A stretch of 64,000 nt of DNA, from NCBI RefSeq assembly GCF_000423165.1, contig NZ_KE383983.1, forward strand, positions 916,376 to 980,375, written 5' to 3'. A program made the position numbers and the translations under genes. This stretch comes from Pseudidiomarina sediminum DSM 21906. Lineage in GTDB: Bacteria; Pseudomonadota; Gammaproteobacteria; Enterobacterales; Alteromonadaceae. Each line of letters starts with the position of its first letter. Positions within the stretch are counted from its first letter, which is position 1. Shown here one piece after another: positions 9,337 to 18,571 of this stretch. The notes beneath the pieces are model-generated. The model searched no databases. It worked only from the letters and a program-made list of their open reading frames with translations, and was not told where the DNA came from.

Positions 9337-9400
9337 GCTATTGGCTATTCGTTCTGCGCTATTAAAGCGAATTGATAACGCACAACAAATAGCAAATAGC
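9337..9400 (+). promoter_or_regulatory. Long imperfect hairpin in the pnp leader, likely RNase III site
   Basis: Bases 9337-9362 pair with 9375-9400 in one continuous stem: 22 of 26 positions pair, with four symmetric single mismatches (9343, 9350, 9354, 9359) and a 12-base loop. No T-run follows, so it is not a terminator. In Escherichia coli, RNase III cuts such a stem in the pnp leader and PNPase then destabilises its own mRNA. The place and shape here match that mechanism. Confidence 0.72.
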
Positions 9401-9438
9401 ATGTTGAATTTAAAAGAAGAAAGTGAAGGAAAATAAAC

Positions 9439-11580
9439 GTGAATCCAATTACTAAACAGTTTGAATACGGTCGCCATACCGTGACATTGGAAACGGGCGC
9501 GATGGCCCGTCAGGCATCTGGCGCAGTATTAGCAAGTATGGATGATACGGCAGTTTTGGTAACTGTCGTGGCAAAAAAAGAAGCAAAAGAAGGTCAAGAT
9601 TTCTTCCCGCTTACCGTGAACTATCAAGAGCGTACCTACGCAGCTGGTAAAATCCCTGGTGGCTTTTTCAAACGTGAAGGTCGTCCATCTGAGAACGAAA
9701 CCTTAACCTCACGTTTGATCGACCGTCCGATCCGCCCACTGTTCCCAGAAGGCTTCAAAAACGAAGTCCAAGTGATCGCGACCGTGGTTTCTGTGAACCC
9801 ACAAGTAAACCCTGACATCGTTGCTTTGATTGGTGCTTCTGCTGCACTGACCATCGCTGGTGTGCCGTTTGCAGGCCCGATTGGTGCTGCACGTGTTGGT
9901 GTGATCAACGATGAATACGTGTTGAACCCGACCACTGACGAATTGGCTGAATCAAAGCTTGATTTGGTGGTTGCAGGTACTGATAAAGCGGTATTGATGG
10001 TTGAATCTGAAGCGCAATTGCTGTCTGAAGATGCCATGTTAGGTGCGGTAGTTTACGGTCATGAGCAAATGCAAACTGTGATCGAAAACATCAATGCCTT
10101 CGCTGCTGAAGCAGGCAAGCCGAAGTGGGACTGGCAAGCGCCAGAGAAAAATGTTGCGCTGAAAGACCAAATTAAAGCACTTGCTGAAGCAGGTCTTGGC
10201 GATGCGTACCGTATTACTGAAAAAACTGCGCGTTATGAGCAAGTTGGCAAATTGCGTGATGAAGTCATCACTAAGCTGACCGCTGAAAACGAAGAACTTG
10301 ATGCCAAAGAAATTGGCGACCTGTTCCACGAGCTAGAGAGTGACATCGTACGTAGCCGCATTATTGCTGGTGAGAAGCGTATTGATGGTCGTGACCCAGA
10401 TATGGTGCGCCCATTGCACATCGCTACCGGTTTGTTGCCACGTGTTCACGGTTCAGCCGTCTTCACCCGTGGTGAAACACAGGCATTGGTTGCCGCGACA
10501 CTAGGTACAGAACGTGACGCGCAAATGATTGATGACCTGATCGGTTCAAGTAATAACCGCTTCATGTTGCACTATAACTTCCCTCCATACTGTGTGGGTG
10601 AAACCGGTATGGTTGGCTCACCGAAGCGTCGTGAAATCGGTCACGGTCGTTTGGCGAAGCGTGGTGTTCAAGCTGTTATGCCAAGCCAAGAAGAATTCCC
10701 GTACACCGTACGTGTGGTTTCTGAAATCACTGAATCAAACGGCTCAAGCTCAATGGCATCTGTATGTGGTACGTCACTCGCATTGATGGACGCTGGTGTG
10801 CCAATTAAAGCTTCGGTTGCGGGTATCGCAATGGGTCTCGTTAAAGAAGGCGACAACTATGTTGTACTTTCGGACATCCTTGGTGATGAAGATCACTTAG
10901 GTGACATGGACTTTAAAGTTGCGGGTAGCAAAGATGGCGTTACCGCGCTACAGATGGATATCAAGATTGACGGTATCACCCGTGAAATCATGGAAGCTGC
11001 ACTTGAGCAAGCGAAAGCTGCCCGTTTGCATATCTTAACCGTGATGGACGAAGCGATTTCTGGCGCGCGTCAAGAGCTGTCTGACTTCGCACCTCGTTAC
11101 CACACCATGAAGATCAACCCGGACAAGATCCGTGACGTGATCGGTAAAGGTGGTGCGGTAATTCGTGAGTTGACGGAAAGCACCAACACCAATATCGAAA
11201 TCAACGACGATGGTACGGTACGTATCGCTGCAACTGACCAAGCGTCAGCTGAAGCTGCAATTAGCCGTATTGAAGAGTTGACTGCTGATGTTGAAGTTGG
11301 CCGTATCTACCAAGGTAAAGTTGCACGTATCGTTGACTTCGGTGCGTTCGTAACAATCCTACCAGGCAAAGATGGTTTGGTTCACATTTCACAAATCGCT
11401 GAAGAGCGTGTGAACGACGTGAATGAGTACTTGAAAGTTGGCGATAGTGTGCCGGTGAAAGTACTTGAAATCGACCGTCAAGGCCGTGTGCGCTTGAGCA
11501 TGAAAGAAGCTGCTGAGAAGCCAGCTGAAACTGAACAAGCCGCTGACACTGCGACAGAAGAGCAAAGCGACGCTGAATAA
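9439..11580 (+). CDS. pnp: Polyribonucleotide nucleotidyltransferase (PNPase)
   Basis: Phosphorolytic 3'-5' exoribonuclease, a trimer and degradosome component in many proteobacteria. The 713-residue product has two RNase PH-like domains ([12 protein letters not shown] in the first; [12 protein letters not shown] and [12 protein letters not shown] in the second), an all-alpha linker, a KH domain ([16 protein letters not shown], about residues 560-590) and an S1 domain ([18 protein letters not shown]) with an acidic tail. The GTG start at 9439 follows AAGGAAAATAAAC. The long leader hairpin suggests self-control through RNase III. Confidence 0.98.
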   Translation: MNPITKQFEYGRHTVTLETGAMARQASGAVLASMDDTAVLVTVVAKKEAKEGQDFFPLTVNYQERTYAAGKIPGGFFKREGRPSENETLTSRLIDRPIRPLFPEGFKNEVQVIATVVSVNPQVNPDIVALIGASAALTIAGVPFAGPIGAARVGVINDEYVLNPTTDELAESKLDLVVAGTDKAVLMVESEAQLLSEDAMLGAVVYGHEQMQTVIENINAFAAEAGKPKWDWQAPEKNVALKDQIKALAEAGLGDAYRITEKTARYEQVGKLRDEVITKLTAENEELDAKEIGDLFHELESDIVRSRIIAGEKRIDGRDPDMVRPLHIATGLLPRVHGSAVFTRGETQALVAATLGTERDAQMIDDLIGSSNNRFMLHYNFPPYCVGETGMVGSPKRREIGHGRLAKRGVQAVMPSQEEFPYTVRVVSEITESNGSSSMASVCGTSLALMDAGVPIKASVAGIAMGLVKEGDNYVVLSDILGDEDHLGDMDFKVAGSKDGVTALQMDIKIDGITREIMEAALEQAKAARLHILTVMDEAISGARQELSDFAPRYHTMKINPDKIRDVIGKGGAVIRELTESTNTNIEINDDGTVRIAATDQASAEAAISRIEELTADVEVGRIYQGKVARIVDFGAFVTILPGKDGLVHISQIAEERVNDVNEYLKVGDSVPVKVLEIDRQGRVRLSMKEAAEKPAETEQAADTATEEQSDAE

Positions 11581-11612
11581 GCGCCGACGCGAATCTTTAC
11601 AATTTTGTTTGC

Positions 11613-11640
11613 AAAGGGGCTTCGGCCCCTTTTCTTTTTT
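11613..11640 (+). terminator. Intrinsic terminator after pnp
   Basis: AAAGGGGC (11613-11620), TTCG tetraloop, GCCCCTTT (11625-11632), then CTTTTTT. Strong end of the rpsO-pnp transcript; nlpI begins 52 bases later. Confidence 0.88.
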
Positions 11641-11691
11641 GTCGTAAGGTGCGCTATGATGGAAGCCACAAGAACGCGTTAAGGAAGTGGT

Positions 11692-12585
11692 ATGAATCTT
11701 CGTCAAGTGGCGACGCTCCTCTCTAGTGGTGCGCTACTGCTCGGCTGTAGCACTACGCCAGGTGCGAATGAGCCAGTGTTAAATAATTTGGTGGTGGCTA
11801 CCCCACAAGTGGCCGACAGTCGGTTTCAACTTGAGCTGGCCAAACTGAATGAAATCCTCGCCAACGATCGCGACCAATTGAATGCCGAAGCGATGGGGCA
11901 AATTCTCTATCGTCGCGGTAGTTTACATGACGCTTTAGGGCTCGACGTATTGGCGCGTATCGACTTCAATCACGCTTTGGATTATCAACCGCGACTGGCC
12001 GATGCCTACAACTATTTAGGCATTCATTACACGCAAGCAGGTCAGTACGATTATGCCTATGAAGTGCTAGATGCTGCGTTAGAGCTTGAGCCGGGCCATC
12101 CATACGCCCATCTTAATCGAGGTGTGGCAGCCTATTATGATCAGCGCTTTGACCTCGCGCTTGATGATTTAGAGATCTTTTACCAGAACGACCCCAATGA
12201 TCCTTATCGGGCCATTTGGCGCTATTTGGTTCAGGTTGAGGTAAACCCGAAGCAGGCCAAACAAGCCTTGGCGACGGCACGTTTAACACAGCAAAGTGAT
12301 GCGTGGGCGTGGGGCATCGCCGATCTTTATGTTGGTGCCATGACCGAGCAGGAATTTCTAAGCAATTACGCGACGGCGGCCTTGGCTGAAGATGAAACGC
12401 TGGCTGAACGTATGTGTGAAGCCTATTTTTATTTGGGCAAGGCGAAGCAGCTGAAGGGCGAGTGGGAGTCTGCAGCGGTTTATTTTAGACTCGCAATGGC
12501 CACCAATGTGCATTTGTTTTTGGAGCATCGCTATGCCGGGTTTGAAATGGATTGGAGCCAGCAGCAAGCGAATCAGCAAAACTAG
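11692..12585 (+). CDS. nlpI: TPR lipoprotein NlpI
   Basis: Outer-membrane lipoprotein; in Escherichia coli it is an adaptor for murein hydrolases and for the Prc protease. The 297-residue product has a lipoprotein signal with lipobox LLGC (Cys19), then tetratricopeptide repeats (for example ADAYNYLGIHYTQAGQYDYA and HPYAHLNRGVAAYYDQRFD, about residues 60-165) and a C-terminal helical region. The position directly after pnp is conserved. Its last 53 bases overlap the start of the next gene in another frame. Confidence 0.93.
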   Translation: MNLRQVATLLSSGALLLGCSTTPGANEPVLNNLVVATPQVADSRFQLELAKLNEILANDRDQLNAEAMGQILYRRGSLHDALGLDVLARIDFNHALDYQPRLADAYNYLGIHYTQAGQYDYAYEVLDAALELEPGHPYAHLNRGVAAYYDQRFDLALDDLEIFYQNDPNDPYRAIWRYLVQVEVNPKQAKQALATARLTQQSDAWAWGIADLYVGAMTEQEFLSNYATAALAEDETLAERMCEAYFYLGKAKQLKGEWESAAVYFRLAMATNVHLFLEHRYAGFEMDWSQQQANQQN

Positions 12586-13417
12586 CGGCTGTGCCGCTCT
12601 GTTCAGCATTGCACTGTTGCAACCTGCACAGGCTGAGTTGCCTTGGTTCGCACCAAGGGGACAGGTCAGTACGTGCAGCAACGACGCAGCTGTACAGGTG
12701 TGGCTACCGCAGCAGCTGCCACAGCGCGCACAAGTGCTGGAGGTGTTAAGCAAGTGGCAAGCACACCCGCTGCACGCCTATGTTCCCTGTTTTTCACTGC
12801 GTTATTACCATGATGCCACCGCGTTGGCCTGCACTACGCAAGGAGAACGTGGTCGTCAGCGTTGCCAGCCGCCGGTGTTGCCGCGAGAACTGCATCAGCG
12901 TCAGCTAATTTTTACCGACGCGTTGATTGGCAGTGCGTCGGCGCAGCAAATTGTCCTGCCTACCGCAACGTCTGTTGCAGCATTTGCCCATGAAGTGGGG
13001 CATTGGTTAGGATTTGCGGATGAATATCGGATGAGTGCTGAGCTGGCGCAACCCTTTTGTCACGGACGTTATCGGCACCCGTCGTTAAACGTGGTGACGA
13101 CCGCTGTGTTGGAAATGAGCAGCGCCGAGTTACAAGCACTTTGGCAGCGCTTGCCTTGGCGGGACCAAGTGAGCGATTGGCAACTTCTGGGGCAAAGCAT
13201 TGGTGCTGAGCGGTGGCGCTTAGGCTCAACAGAGGCGACAGCGGTTGGCTTATTTGCGAGTCGTACCTGTGATGAGGTGCCAGGACGCTACAGTTGGAAG
13301 CCTGTAGCGCGTATGACAGCGATGGAATACCATGACGTCACTATCTGGCCGAAAGCCTACCTGAAGCTATTAGAGAACGCTGGCGGTTTGCGCAATCATA
13401 ATGATCGGGCAAAGTAG
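12533..13417 (+). CDS. Predicted secreted metzincin-like zinc metalloprotease
   Basis: Not a family I can name. The product from ATG 12533 (294 residues) begins with a basic segment, a hydrophobic core and AQA before ELPWF, a type I signal peptide, so it should be periplasmic or secreted. Residues 153-165 read HEVGHWLGFADEY, the HExxHxxGxxD zinc motif of metzincins with Asp as third ligand, and MTAMEY at 261-266 could be the Met-turn beneath the site. Six cysteines lie in the mature part, suggesting disulfides. The DEY ending resembles peptidase family M64 and related sequences. The gene overlaps nlpI by 53 bases and the convergent MAPEG gene by 48. A start at 12506 is possible but loses the clean signal peptide. 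Confidence 0.7.
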   Translation: MPGLKWIGASSKRISKTSGCAALFSIALLQPAQAELPWFAPRGQVSTCSNDAAVQVWLPQQLPQRAQVLEVLSKWQAHPLHAYVPCFSLRYYHDATALACTTQGERGRQRCQPPVLPRELHQRQLIFTDALIGSASAQQIVLPTATSVAAFAHEVGHWLGFADEYRMSAELAQPFCHGRYRHPSLNVVTTAVLEMSSAELQALWQRLPWRDQVSDWQLLGQSIGAERWRLGSTEATAVGLFASRTCDEVPGRYSWKPVARMTAMEYHDVTIWPKAYLKLLENAGGLRNHNDRAK

Positions 13418-13762
13418 CGCGAGAAACCAAATCAGGCTACGCAATTTGTCCCAATTCAGTAAGTACAAGGTATGGAAGACGATTCGTAGCCCAATGAAAC
13501 TTACCGCAAGCCACTGATTTAGGAGCGTTACTTGCTCCGTTGCAATGACGACTAATACTGCTGCTGCAAATAACGGAAAAGCTTCATAGGCATTGTAATG
13601 ACCGGCAACGGCACGGGCGCCGGCACCGGTAAGGCGTTGCTGCTGAGCGCGCGGATGACGGTTATCGTAACCGTTATCACGATTTTGGAAATAAACGACG
13701 GGCGCTTTTGCCGCAATGGGCAACAGGCCTGCAATTAATAAACACCAAATCAATAGACTCAT
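13370..13762 (-). CDS. MAPEG family membrane protein
   Basis: The 130-residue product has four hydrophobic segments and family features: an N-terminal membrane helix, a loop with RDNGYDNRHPRAQ, the GAGARAVAGHYNAYEAFPLFAAAVL helix and a C-terminal LRSLIWFLALLCP. MAPEG proteins include glutathione transferases and peroxidases, but bacterial members like this one have no assigned substrate. ATG at 13762 has AAGGAG six bases upstream; an in-frame TTG two codons earlier is less likely. It follows lipA by 17 bases on the same strand and overlaps the convergent metalloprotease gene. Confidence 0.85.
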   Translation of the reverse strand: MSLLIWCLLIAGLLPIAAKAPVVYFQNRDNGYDNRHPRAQQQRLTGAGARAVAGHYNAYEAFPLFAAAVLVVIATEQVTLLNQWLAVSFIGLRIVFHTLYLLNWDKLRSLIWFLALLCPIIMIAQTASVL

Positions 13763-13779
13763 CAGCAACTCCTTGTCGA

Positions 13780-14745
13780 TTACTTAACTTCTTTACCTGC
13801 CGCTTGTAAGTCAGCGTGGTATGAAGAACGTACCAAAGGACCACTGGCGATGTGGGTAAAGCCCATCTTTTCGCCCTCAATGCGGAACATTTCAAACTCA
13901 TCCGGGGTGACATAACGGGTGACCGGCAAGTGGTGGCGACTTGGCTGTAAGTATTGACCAATGGTCAGCATATCCACGTTGTGGGCGCGCAGGTCACGCA
14001 TCACTTCAAGGATTTCGTCATTTTCTTCACCGAGACCAACCATGAGGCCTGATTTCGTCCGCACATCTGGACGTTCTTCTTTATAGCGTTTAAGCAGATC
14101 AAGCGACCACTGGTAGTTAGCGCCTGGGCGTGCGGCCTTATACATGCGCGGCACAGTTTCCAAGTTATGGTTAAACACGTCCGGTGCTTCATCCGTTAGG
14201 ATGTCCAGTGCGACCTCCATCCGGCCACGGAAATCAGGAACCAAGACTTCAACTTGGATGCCAGGGCTCTGCGCACGGATTTCACGAATACAATCGGCAA
14301 AATGCTGAGCACCGCCGTCACGCAAGTCGTCACGGTCTACCGAGGTTACCACCACGTACTTCACTTTCATGTCACGAATCGTGGCGCCAAGTTTTACCGC
14401 TTCTTCCGGGTCTGGCGCCAGTGGGCGGCCATGAGCAACGTCACAGAACGGACAACGACGGGTACAAATGGCCCCAAGGATCATGAAGGTTGCGGTACCG
14501 TGATTGAAGCACTCAGCCAGGTTTGGACAAGAGGCTTCTTCACAGACCGAGTGCAAACCGTGCTTGCGCATGGCTTGTTTAATTTCATCAATCCGCTGGG
14601 TCGAAGAGGGGAGTTTGACCTTCAACCATTCGGGTTTACGTAACATTTGTTCGCGTTCGGTCGGCACGATTTTGACCGGAATGAGTGCCATTTTATCGGC
14701 GTCGCGTAATTTAACACCGGGTTCAATTTTAACTGGCTTGGACAT
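13780..14745 (-). CDS. lipA: Lipoyl synthase
   Basis: Radical SAM enzyme that inserts two sulfurs into octanoyl groups on lipoyl domains. The 321-residue protein has the auxiliary iron-sulfur cluster cysteines Cys68, Cys73 and Cys79 ([12 protein letters not shown]) and the radical SAM triad Cys94, Cys98 and Cys101 (CTRRCPFC). The C-terminal SYHAD with its cluster-ligand serine is also present. The ATG at 14745 ([10 protein letters not shown]) fits the family; the open frame continues upstream into lipB only as overlap. Its start overlaps lipB by 17 bases, so the two are translated together. Confidence 0.98.
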   Translation of the reverse strand: MSKPVKIEPGVKLRDADKMALIPVKIVPTEREQMLRKPEWLKVKLPSSTQRIDEIKQAMRKHGLHSVCEEASCPNLAECFNHGTATFMILGAICTRRCPFCDVAHGRPLAPDPEEAVKLGATIRDMKVKYVVVTSVDRDDLRDGGAQHFADCIREIRAQSPGIQVEVLVPDFRGRMEVALDILTDEAPDVFNHNLETVPRMYKAARPGANYQWSLDLLKRYKEERPDVRTKSGLMVGLGEENDEILEVMRDLRAHNVDMLTIGQYLQPSRHHLPVTRYVTPDEFEMFRIEGEKMGFTHIASGPLVRSSYHADLQAAGKEVK

Positions 14746-15394
14746 AAGTCGTGTCAAATCCTGTGTGTTCGTGAATGTCTTGGTAACCCAATCGCTCTGC
14801 AAAAATAGCGGTAACACGTTGCGCCGCCTCTGCGACTGAGGGAGGGCCACCTAAATCGGTCGTTTGGATCATTTGCATACCGGCGTAACCACAAGGGTTA
14901 ATCCGCAGGAAAGGCTCCAGATCCATCGCAACATTAAGCGCGAGGCCATGGAACGAGCAACCACGGCGAATGCGTAATCCTAAGGAGCATAGTTTCGCGC
15001 CATCAATGTAAACACCGGGCGCATCTGGACGCGCCGCAGCACTGACACCATACTCAGCCATGAGGCTGACAATAGTGTCTTCAATGGTATTGACGAGTTG
15101 ACGCACGCCAAGCTTGTGTCGGCGGAGGTCGAGCAAGAAGTAGACCACCAATTGGCCTGGCCCGTGATAGGTGACTTGACCACCACGGTCGACTTTCACA
15201 ATGGGAATATCGCCTGGGGCAAGAATATGCTCAGCTTTACCCGCCTGGCCTTGCGTAAATACCGGATCGTGTTCAAGTACCCACAGCTCATCGGCGGTGT
15301 TGGCATCACGCGTATCGGTAAATTGTTGCATGGCTTGCCAGACAGGCTCGTACGCCTGTCGGCCTAATTGACGCACAATTAATTTAGAGGACAT
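14729..15394 (-). CDS. lipB: Octanoyl-[ACP]:protein N-octanoyltransferase
   Basis: Moves octanoyl groups from acyl carrier protein to apo lipoyl domains, the substrate for LipA. The 221-residue product carries [13 protein letters not shown], the catalytic Lys134 in [10 protein letters not shown] and the catalytic Cys168 in INPCGY. It overlaps both neighbours: 17 bases with lipA downstream and 11 bases with the DUF493 gene upstream, so the three form one translational block. Confidence 0.98.
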   Translation of the reverse strand: MSSKLIVRQLGRQAYEPVWQAMQQFTDTRDANTADELWVLEHDPVFTQGQAGKAEHILAPGDIPIVKVDRGGQVTYHGPGQLVVYFLLDLRRHKLGVRQLVNTIEDTIVSLMAEYGVSAAARPDAPGVYIDGAKLCSLGLRIRRGCSFHGLALNVAMDLEPFLRINPCGYAGMQMIQTTDLGGPPSVAEAAQRVTAIFAERLGYQDIHEHTGFDTTYVQAS

Positions 15395-15650
15395 AACGGA
15401 CGTCTTCGAGATCAGCTAACGCGCGGTAAAGGGTTTCAATATGCTGTTGACTCTCCACTCGGATTTGAATCGAAACCGAATGATAGGTGCCTTTACTGCT
15501 TGGCTTGACTGACGGGCTATAATCGCCCGGCGCGTGCGCTTGAGCGACCGCGACGACCGCGTCTGGAAGTTCTGGCTTAGCCACGCCCATCACCTTGAAG
15601 GTGAAGTGACAAGGAAATTCGACCAGTTCATCAAAACGGGTTTTTTGCAT
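15384..15650 (-). CDS. ybeD: DUF493 family protein YbeD
   Basis: An 88-residue ACT-like alpha/beta protein of unknown biochemical role that is conserved before lipB in gammaproteobacteria. Visible family features are the N-terminal [17 protein letters not shown] and the middle [18 protein letters not shown]. Its end overlaps lipB by 11 bases. The context suggests a link to lipoate metabolism, but no function is shown. Confidence 0.92.
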   Translation of the reverse strand: MQKTRFDELVEFPCHFTFKVMGVAKPELPDAVVAVAQAHAPGDYSPSVKPSSKGTYHSVSIQIRVESQQHIETLYRALADLEDVRYVL

Positions 15651-15659
15651 GTTTAACTC

Positions 15660-16508
15660 CTAAGCAATATGCTCGCGTTTACTAGCGTGGAAGGCGTCAA
15701 TCAATTGTTGTGTGACCTTACCACAGCGACCATCGGCCACTATTATATCATCAATTTGACCGATCGGTTGCACTTCGCGACTCGAGCTAGTTAAGAACAG
15801 CTCGTCCAGTTCGCCAAGTTCGGCGACATGGAAGGGCTGCTCGTTGACTTTGAGGCCCAGTCGTTGTGCGAGCTCAATCACCCACATGCGGGTGATCCCT
15901 GCCAAAATCAAGTGGTCTGCTGGCGCTGTGTAGATTTCACCTTGTTTTACGGCGAAATAATTACTCGACGCGCCTTCGGTAATGCGCCCATCGCGATGTA
16001 ACAGAGGCTCGATAGCACCACGACGCTGAGCTTCTTGCTTGAGGAGTTGGTTGCCGAGCAGGCTGACGCTCTTAATGTCACAGCGGAGCCAACGAATATC
16101 GTCACAAAGCGTCACTTTAGCCGGTGCTGGCGTATCCCAGTGCAACTGCATTGGCGTGAAGGTGGCGAAGATGGTTGGTGTCATTGGACCTTGTGGCAGG
16201 TGATTGCGCTTGCTTTCGGCACCACGGGTGACCTGAAAATAAACTAAGCCACTTTCAATGCTTGGGTTGTTGGCGATGAGGTCATCGACTAAGGCCAACC
16301 AAAATGCTTGGCCGGGCGCTTCGATGCCGATCGCTTCAAGGGAGCGCGTGAGTCGCGCAAGATGATGCTCGGCGAGAAACGGCCGACGGTGGTAAACAGG
16401 AACAACTTCATAAATGCCTTCCGCAAACAAAAAGCCTCGGTCAAAGACCGAGACTTTAGCAGCTTCAGGGGCGATCCAGTCGCCATTTAAATAGACTAAA
16501 CCGCTCAT
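15660..16508 (-). CDS. dat: D-amino acid aminotransferase (class IV PLP enzyme)
   Basis: Fold type IV PLP aminotransferase, 282 residues. It has YLNGDW, the FDRGFLFAEGIYEVVPVY segment, the PLP-binding Lys146 in DIKSVSLLGN, and TEGASSNYFAV. Together these match D-alanine/D-glutamate transaminases rather than IlvE or PabC. It lies nine bases before ybeD and 13 bases after dacA. Since dacA trims D-Ala from peptidoglycan stem peptides, a role in recycling or supplying D-amino acids is plausible, but this is inference from context. Confidence 0.88.
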   Translation of the reverse strand: MSGLVYLNGDWIAPEAAKVSVFDRGFLFAEGIYEVVPVYHRRPFLAEHHLARLTRSLEAIGIEAPGQAFWLALVDDLIANNPSIESGLVYFQVTRGAESKRNHLPQGPMTPTIFATFTPMQLHWDTPAPAKVTLCDDIRWLRCDIKSVSLLGNQLLKQEAQRRGAIEPLLHRDGRITEGASSNYFAVKQGEIYTAPADHLILAGITRMWVIELAQRLGLKVNEQPFHVAELGELDELFLTSSSREVQPIGQIDDIIVADGRCGKVTQQLIDAFHASKREHIA

Positions 16509-16521
16509 GGCTTACCCTCTA

Positions 16522-17688
16522 TTATTCGCTTTCGAATTTACGCATCACCCAATCGGTAAGTTGTTTGAACATGCCGCCTTCAGCTACTTCATTGAGTGTA
16601 ACCAATGGGTAGCTAACGATGGTTTCACCTTCCAATTGAATGCGCACCGTACCTACTTCAACACCTTTAGCAATAGGTGCTTCGAGTGCTTGATTAAGTT
16701 CAATATTGGCGGTCAGATTTTCACGTTGACCGCGTGGTAGTGTGATCACTGCGTCTTGGGCAATGCCCAGCGCTACGGTATCTTGCTCACCACCCCAAAC
16801 GCGTTGGTCGACAAACTTGTCACCGGCACTGTAAGCAGGTACTGTTTCGTAATAACGGAAGCCGTAGTTCAGTAACTTTTTGCTTTCAACTTTTCGCGCT
16901 TGTTCGTTACTTGCGCCCATGATGACTGCGATGAAACGGGTATCGCCTTCAACAGCTGATGACACTAAGCTATAGCCAGCTTCACTGGTGTGACCGGTTT
17001 TAATCCCATCGACATTCATGCTCGCATCCCACAACAGTGAGTTACGGTTGTATTGCTTGATTGAGTTAAACGTAAATTCTTTCTCGCTGTAGATAGCGTA
17101 TTCGTCCGGTACATCACGGATCAGCGCTTTACCTAACAACGCCATGTCGCGTGGCGAAGTATACTGGTCGTCTTCATGCAAGCCGTGGCTGTTGCGGAAG
17201 TGAGAGTTGGTCATGCCTAGCTCAGCCGCGTAGTTGTTCATCAGATCAGCAAAGGCACTTTCACTACCAGCAATATGTTCTGCCATCGCCACACAAGCAT
17301 CGTTTCCTGATGAAATGATGATGCCGCGGTTCAAATCGGCGACGCTGATTTGTTTACCCACTTCAATAAACATCTTCGATGAATCAGGGAAGTTCTTTGC
17401 CCATGCGTTCTCACTGACGGTAACCATGTCATTCGGGGTGATCCGGCCGTCATTCATTTCACGACCGATAATATAACTGGTCATCATTTTGGTTAAACTT
17501 GCAGGGGCAAGTTGTTCGTCGGCGTTTCCTTCAGCGATCACGTAACCCGTGGTGTAATCCATCAGGATATACCCCTTGGCGTTAATTTGTGGCGCTGGTG
17601 GAATGATAGATGAGGCATTGGCGGTCAAGGTGACCACTCCGGCAAGCACCGCGACAGTGCGTGTGAACTGTTTAACTACAGATTGCAT
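16522..17688 (-). CDS. dacA: D-alanyl-D-alanine carboxypeptidase (PBP5 type)
   Basis: Periplasmic carboxypeptidase that removes the terminal D-Ala from peptidoglycan pentapeptides. The 388-residue protein has a signal peptide, the SxxK motif Ser64-Lys67 (SLTK), Ser-Gly-Asn at 127-129, and Lys-Thr-Gly at 230-232. It ends with a beta-rich C-terminal domain and an amphipathic anchor (TDWVMRKF) for peripheral binding to the inner membrane. Follows rlpA after 79 bases, the largest gap in this cell-wall set, so a separate promoter is possible. Confidence 0.97.
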   Translation of the reverse strand: MQSVVKQFTRTVAVLAGVVTLTANASSIIPPAPQINAKGYILMDYTTGYVIAEGNADEQLAPASLTKMMTSYIIGREMNDGRITPNDMVTVSENAWAKNFPDSSKMFIEVGKQISVADLNRGIIISSGNDACVAMAEHIAGSESAFADLMNNYAAELGMTNSHFRNSHGLHEDDQYTSPRDMALLGKALIRDVPDEYAIYSEKEFTFNSIKQYNRNSLLWDASMNVDGIKTGHTSEAGYSLVSSAVEGDTRFIAVIMGASNEQARKVESKKLLNYGFRYYETVPAYSAGDKFVDQRVWGGEQDTVALGIAQDAVITLPRGQRENLTANIELNQALEAPIAKGVEVGTVRIQLEGETIVSYPLVTLNEVAEGGMFKQLTDWVMRKFESE

Positions 17689-17767
17689 GGTTGATTGTCT
17701 CTACGTTTTCTACATTTAAATTCAAGCGGACTGAAATGGTAGCATAGCTCTTTCACAATGGCAGCGT

Positions 17768-18571
17768 TTATGGGGTGACCGGCACCCGAAAAACGTCGTG
17801 ATAACCATCGGCGCGAAGCTGTTCCAGTAACTTTTCTGTTTGCATGACGGCAAAAGGCCCGAGCATCACTGCATATAGACCACTTTTTGTCTGGGTAGTT
17901 GCAGGTACCGCATAGGTTTGCGCGAGTTTTTCCGCTTCGCTATTGAGGCGATCTGCATTACTGCCAGCCACAACTTGGATGTAAAACTGCGCTTCTTCGG
18001 TCGCCGCAAGTGGCGCTGTTACCGCCAACTGTTGATTACTCGCGTCAGGGTGCAAGGCTTCTATGCGCACTTTGGCGGTACCTTTTTGCAACATGCCAAG
18101 TTTGTACGCCGCAACATAGGATAAGTCGAGCACGCGGTTGCCATGAAACGGACCGCGGTCATTGACGCGAACGACCACGGCGCGATTGTTGGCGAGATTC
18201 GTGACACGCACATAGGTTGGCAATGGCAAGGTCTTATGCGCGGCGCTCATGGCGTACATATCATAGGTTTCGCCGTTGGAGGTGAGGTGACCATGGAATT
18301 TTTCGCCATACCATGAGGCGTAGCCTTCTTCGACGTGACCGCGCGCATCAGGAATGATGGCGTAGGTTTTGCCAAACAGTGAGTAGGTGCGATTGCCTTG
18401 TGGGCTCGGAGGCTCACTCCGAGGAATAGGTTCAATCAACTCATCAGCATTTGGTAATCGCGTTGGAATGCTGTCGTGTTCTTGGCTATAGCGGCCACTT
18501 GAAGTGGGGCTGCTACTACTGCAGCCACCTAAAAAAAGGATAAGAAGCAACAACGAAGCGAGACGGATCAT
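17768..18571 (-). CDS. rlpA: Septal ring lytic transglycosylase / lipoprotein RlpA
   Basis: Outer-membrane lipoprotein of 267 residues with lipobox LGGC, a double-psi beta-barrel domain (about 80-170) and a C-terminal SPOR domain (about 190-265) that binds denuded glycan at septa. Residues equivalent to the catalytic Glu, His and Asp of Pseudomonas RlpA are present (GEKFHG, AAHKTLPLP, NDRGPF), so lytic activity is likely, unlike the Escherichia coli protein. The start ATGA overlaps the mltB stop by four bases. Confidence 0.94.
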   Translation of the reverse strand: MIRLASLLLLILFLGGCSSSSPTSSGRYSQEHDSIPTRLPNADELIEPIPRSEPPSPQGNRTYSLFGKTYAIIPDARGHVEEGYASWYGEKFHGHLTSNGETYDMYAMSAAHKTLPLPTYVRVTNLANNRAVVVRVNDRGPFHGNRVLDLSYVAAYKLGMLQKGTAKVRIEALHPDASNQQLAVTAPLAATEEAQFYIQVVAGSNADRLNSEAEKLAQTYAVPATTQTKSGLYAVMLGPFAVMQTEKLLEQLRADGYHDVFRVPVTP

